In this document: positions 5,384 to 5,995 of the stretch, one piece after another
Layout: each line of letters begins with the position of its first letter
How positions within the stretch are numbered: position 1 is the stretch's first letter
From: Helicobacteraceae bacterium
Lineage (GTDB): Bacteria; Campylobacterota; Campylobacteria; Campylobacterales; SZUA-545
NCBI GenBank assembly: GCA_011390075.1
Contig: JAABTA010000067.1
Span: 1 to 5,995 of the forward strand
DNA length: 5,995 bases
Reading direction: 5' to 3'
Notes under the pieces: model-generated
Told to the model about the DNA's origin: nothing
Database searches by the model: none
Seen by the model: only the letters and a program-made list of their open reading frames with translations
Position numbers and translations under genes: made by a program

Positions 5384-5995
5384 GGTTCAAACCTTAGGCT
5401 CCAGCAAGTGCCACTGCTGTTTTCTTTTGTGAGGGTAGCATTTTTTAGCTTCTTTACACTTTTTTTAACAATCTTAAGCCCCAAACCGTCCTCTTTTGTA
5501 TCCACCCACTCTCCATTATCCTCAACCACAATTTCAATCATACCTTCTGTGTTTTTTAGAGCTACTTTTATTTTAGGCTCTGCGGTATGAGTAAACGCAT
5601 GTTTCACGCAGTTAGACACAAGCTCGACCACCACTGTTCCAATAAGCATTCCATTATCAGCATTGAGCGAGATATCTTCTAGATCCCTTTCTATTGTAAT
5701 AATCTCTTTGTGGGAGCTGTAAAAGGAGTCTAGCAACTTACCGATATACTTCTCCATAGAGATCTTAGCTACCCACTTAGAGAGATAAAGAAGCTCATGG
5801 AGCAACGAGATGGCATTCACTCTTTGCAAAGTCTCTTCTGTAAGTCTTTTTGCCTCTTGGTTTTGGGTGCTATTGGAGTGAAACCACAAAATAGCGGTAA
5901 TTGTCTGAAGATTGTTTTTAACTCTGTGGTGAACCTCTCTAATAAGCATTTCTCGCTCTTTTACCATTGCCTTAAGATCTTGTGTTTTTTCTGCC
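5380..5995 (-). CDS. HisKA_2-type sensor histidine kinase (5' end beyond window)
   Basis: Only the C-terminal catalytic part is visible. The frame stays open to the right edge through AEKTQDLKA before the internal Met at 5967, a charged linker typical of what precedes this domain, so the true start and any sensor domain lie outside. Counting from that Met, the HisKA_2 phospho-acceptor region is EVHHRVKNNLQ (H13/H14), and the ATPase domain has an N-box ELVSNCVKHAF with N119, a G1 box VEDNG (D150, G152), DGLGLKIVKK (160-169) and a final GTCWSLRF. An oddity is that the usual second glycine of the DxGxG motif is replaced by tryptophan (DNGEW). It probably autophosphorylates on histidine and passes the phosphate to the overlapping downstream regulator. 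The sensed signal cannot be told from this part. Confidence 0.92.
   Translation of the reverse strand, partial: AEKTQDLKAMVKEREMLIREVHHRVKNNLQTITAILWFHSNSTQNQEAKRLTEETLQRVNAISLLHELLYLSKWVAKISMEKYIGKLLDSFYSSHKEIITIERDLEDISLNADNGMLIGTVVVELVSNCVKHAFTHTAEPKIKVALKNTEGMIEIVVEDNGEWVDTKEDGLGLKIVKKSVKKLKNATLTKENSSGTCWSLRFEP

Noticed and set aside
5136..5590. Two plus-strand frames opposite the regulator and kinase
   Set aside because: Both are antisense to well-supported domains, and their hydrophobic, Phe/Ser-rich products reflect reversed coding sequence.
5380..5967. Kinase as a complete 195-residue gene starting at 5967
   Set aside because: The frame is open upstream to the window edge with a linker-like sequence, and the Met lies only 12 residues before the phospho-acceptor, too close for a normal start.

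Overview
The window reads as one tightly packed, AT-rich block of bacterial genes, all transcribed from the minus strand (right to left). The best guess for the host is a Campylobacterota member of the Sulfurimonas/Arcobacter/Sulfurovum kind. This rests on the base composition, the near absence of intergenic DNA, and the last gene, which looks like the DUF3373 outer-membrane family common in that phylum. It is an inference from recollection of families, not a database result.

Layout in transcription order: (1) 5380-5995, the C-terminal part of a HisKA_2-type histidine kinase that begins beyond the right edge; (2) 4712-5383, an OmpR/PhoB-type response regulator overlapping the kinase by 4 bases; (3) a 59-base gap, 4653-4711, the only appreciable non-coding DNA, holding two 11-base direct repeats and a possible promoter; (4) 2985-4652, a membrane-anchored SpoIIE/PP2C phosphatase resembling SiaA; (5) 2423-2974, a SiaB-like protein kinase; (6) 2032-2412, a SiaC-like phosphoprotein (DUF1987); (7) 986-2032, a class III nucleotide cyclase with adenylate-type specificity residues and a SiaD-like N-terminal stalk; (8) 726-989, a small secreted protein of unknown function; (9) 1-714, the N-terminal part of a putative outer-membrane beta-barrel protein running off the left edge.

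How the genes may work together: in Pseudomonas aeruginosa the SiaABCD module uses the SiaA phosphatase and SiaB kinase to set the phosphorylation state of SiaC, and unphosphorylated SiaC activates the diguanylate cyclase SiaD. Here the same A-B-C trio is followed directly by a class III (adenylate) cyclase where SiaD would be. The inferred circuit is a periplasmic or membrane cue sensed by the SiaA-like phosphatase, partner switching through SiaB/SiaC, and control of cAMP instead of c-di-GMP synthesis. Two envelope proteins are apparently co-transcribed downstream. The upstream two-component pair may control transcription of the module through the 11-base repeats, whose spacing suits an OmpR-family dimer. 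The cyclase swap and the candidate operator are the main points of interest. No RNA genes, mobile elements, CRISPR arrays or convincing terminators were seen.
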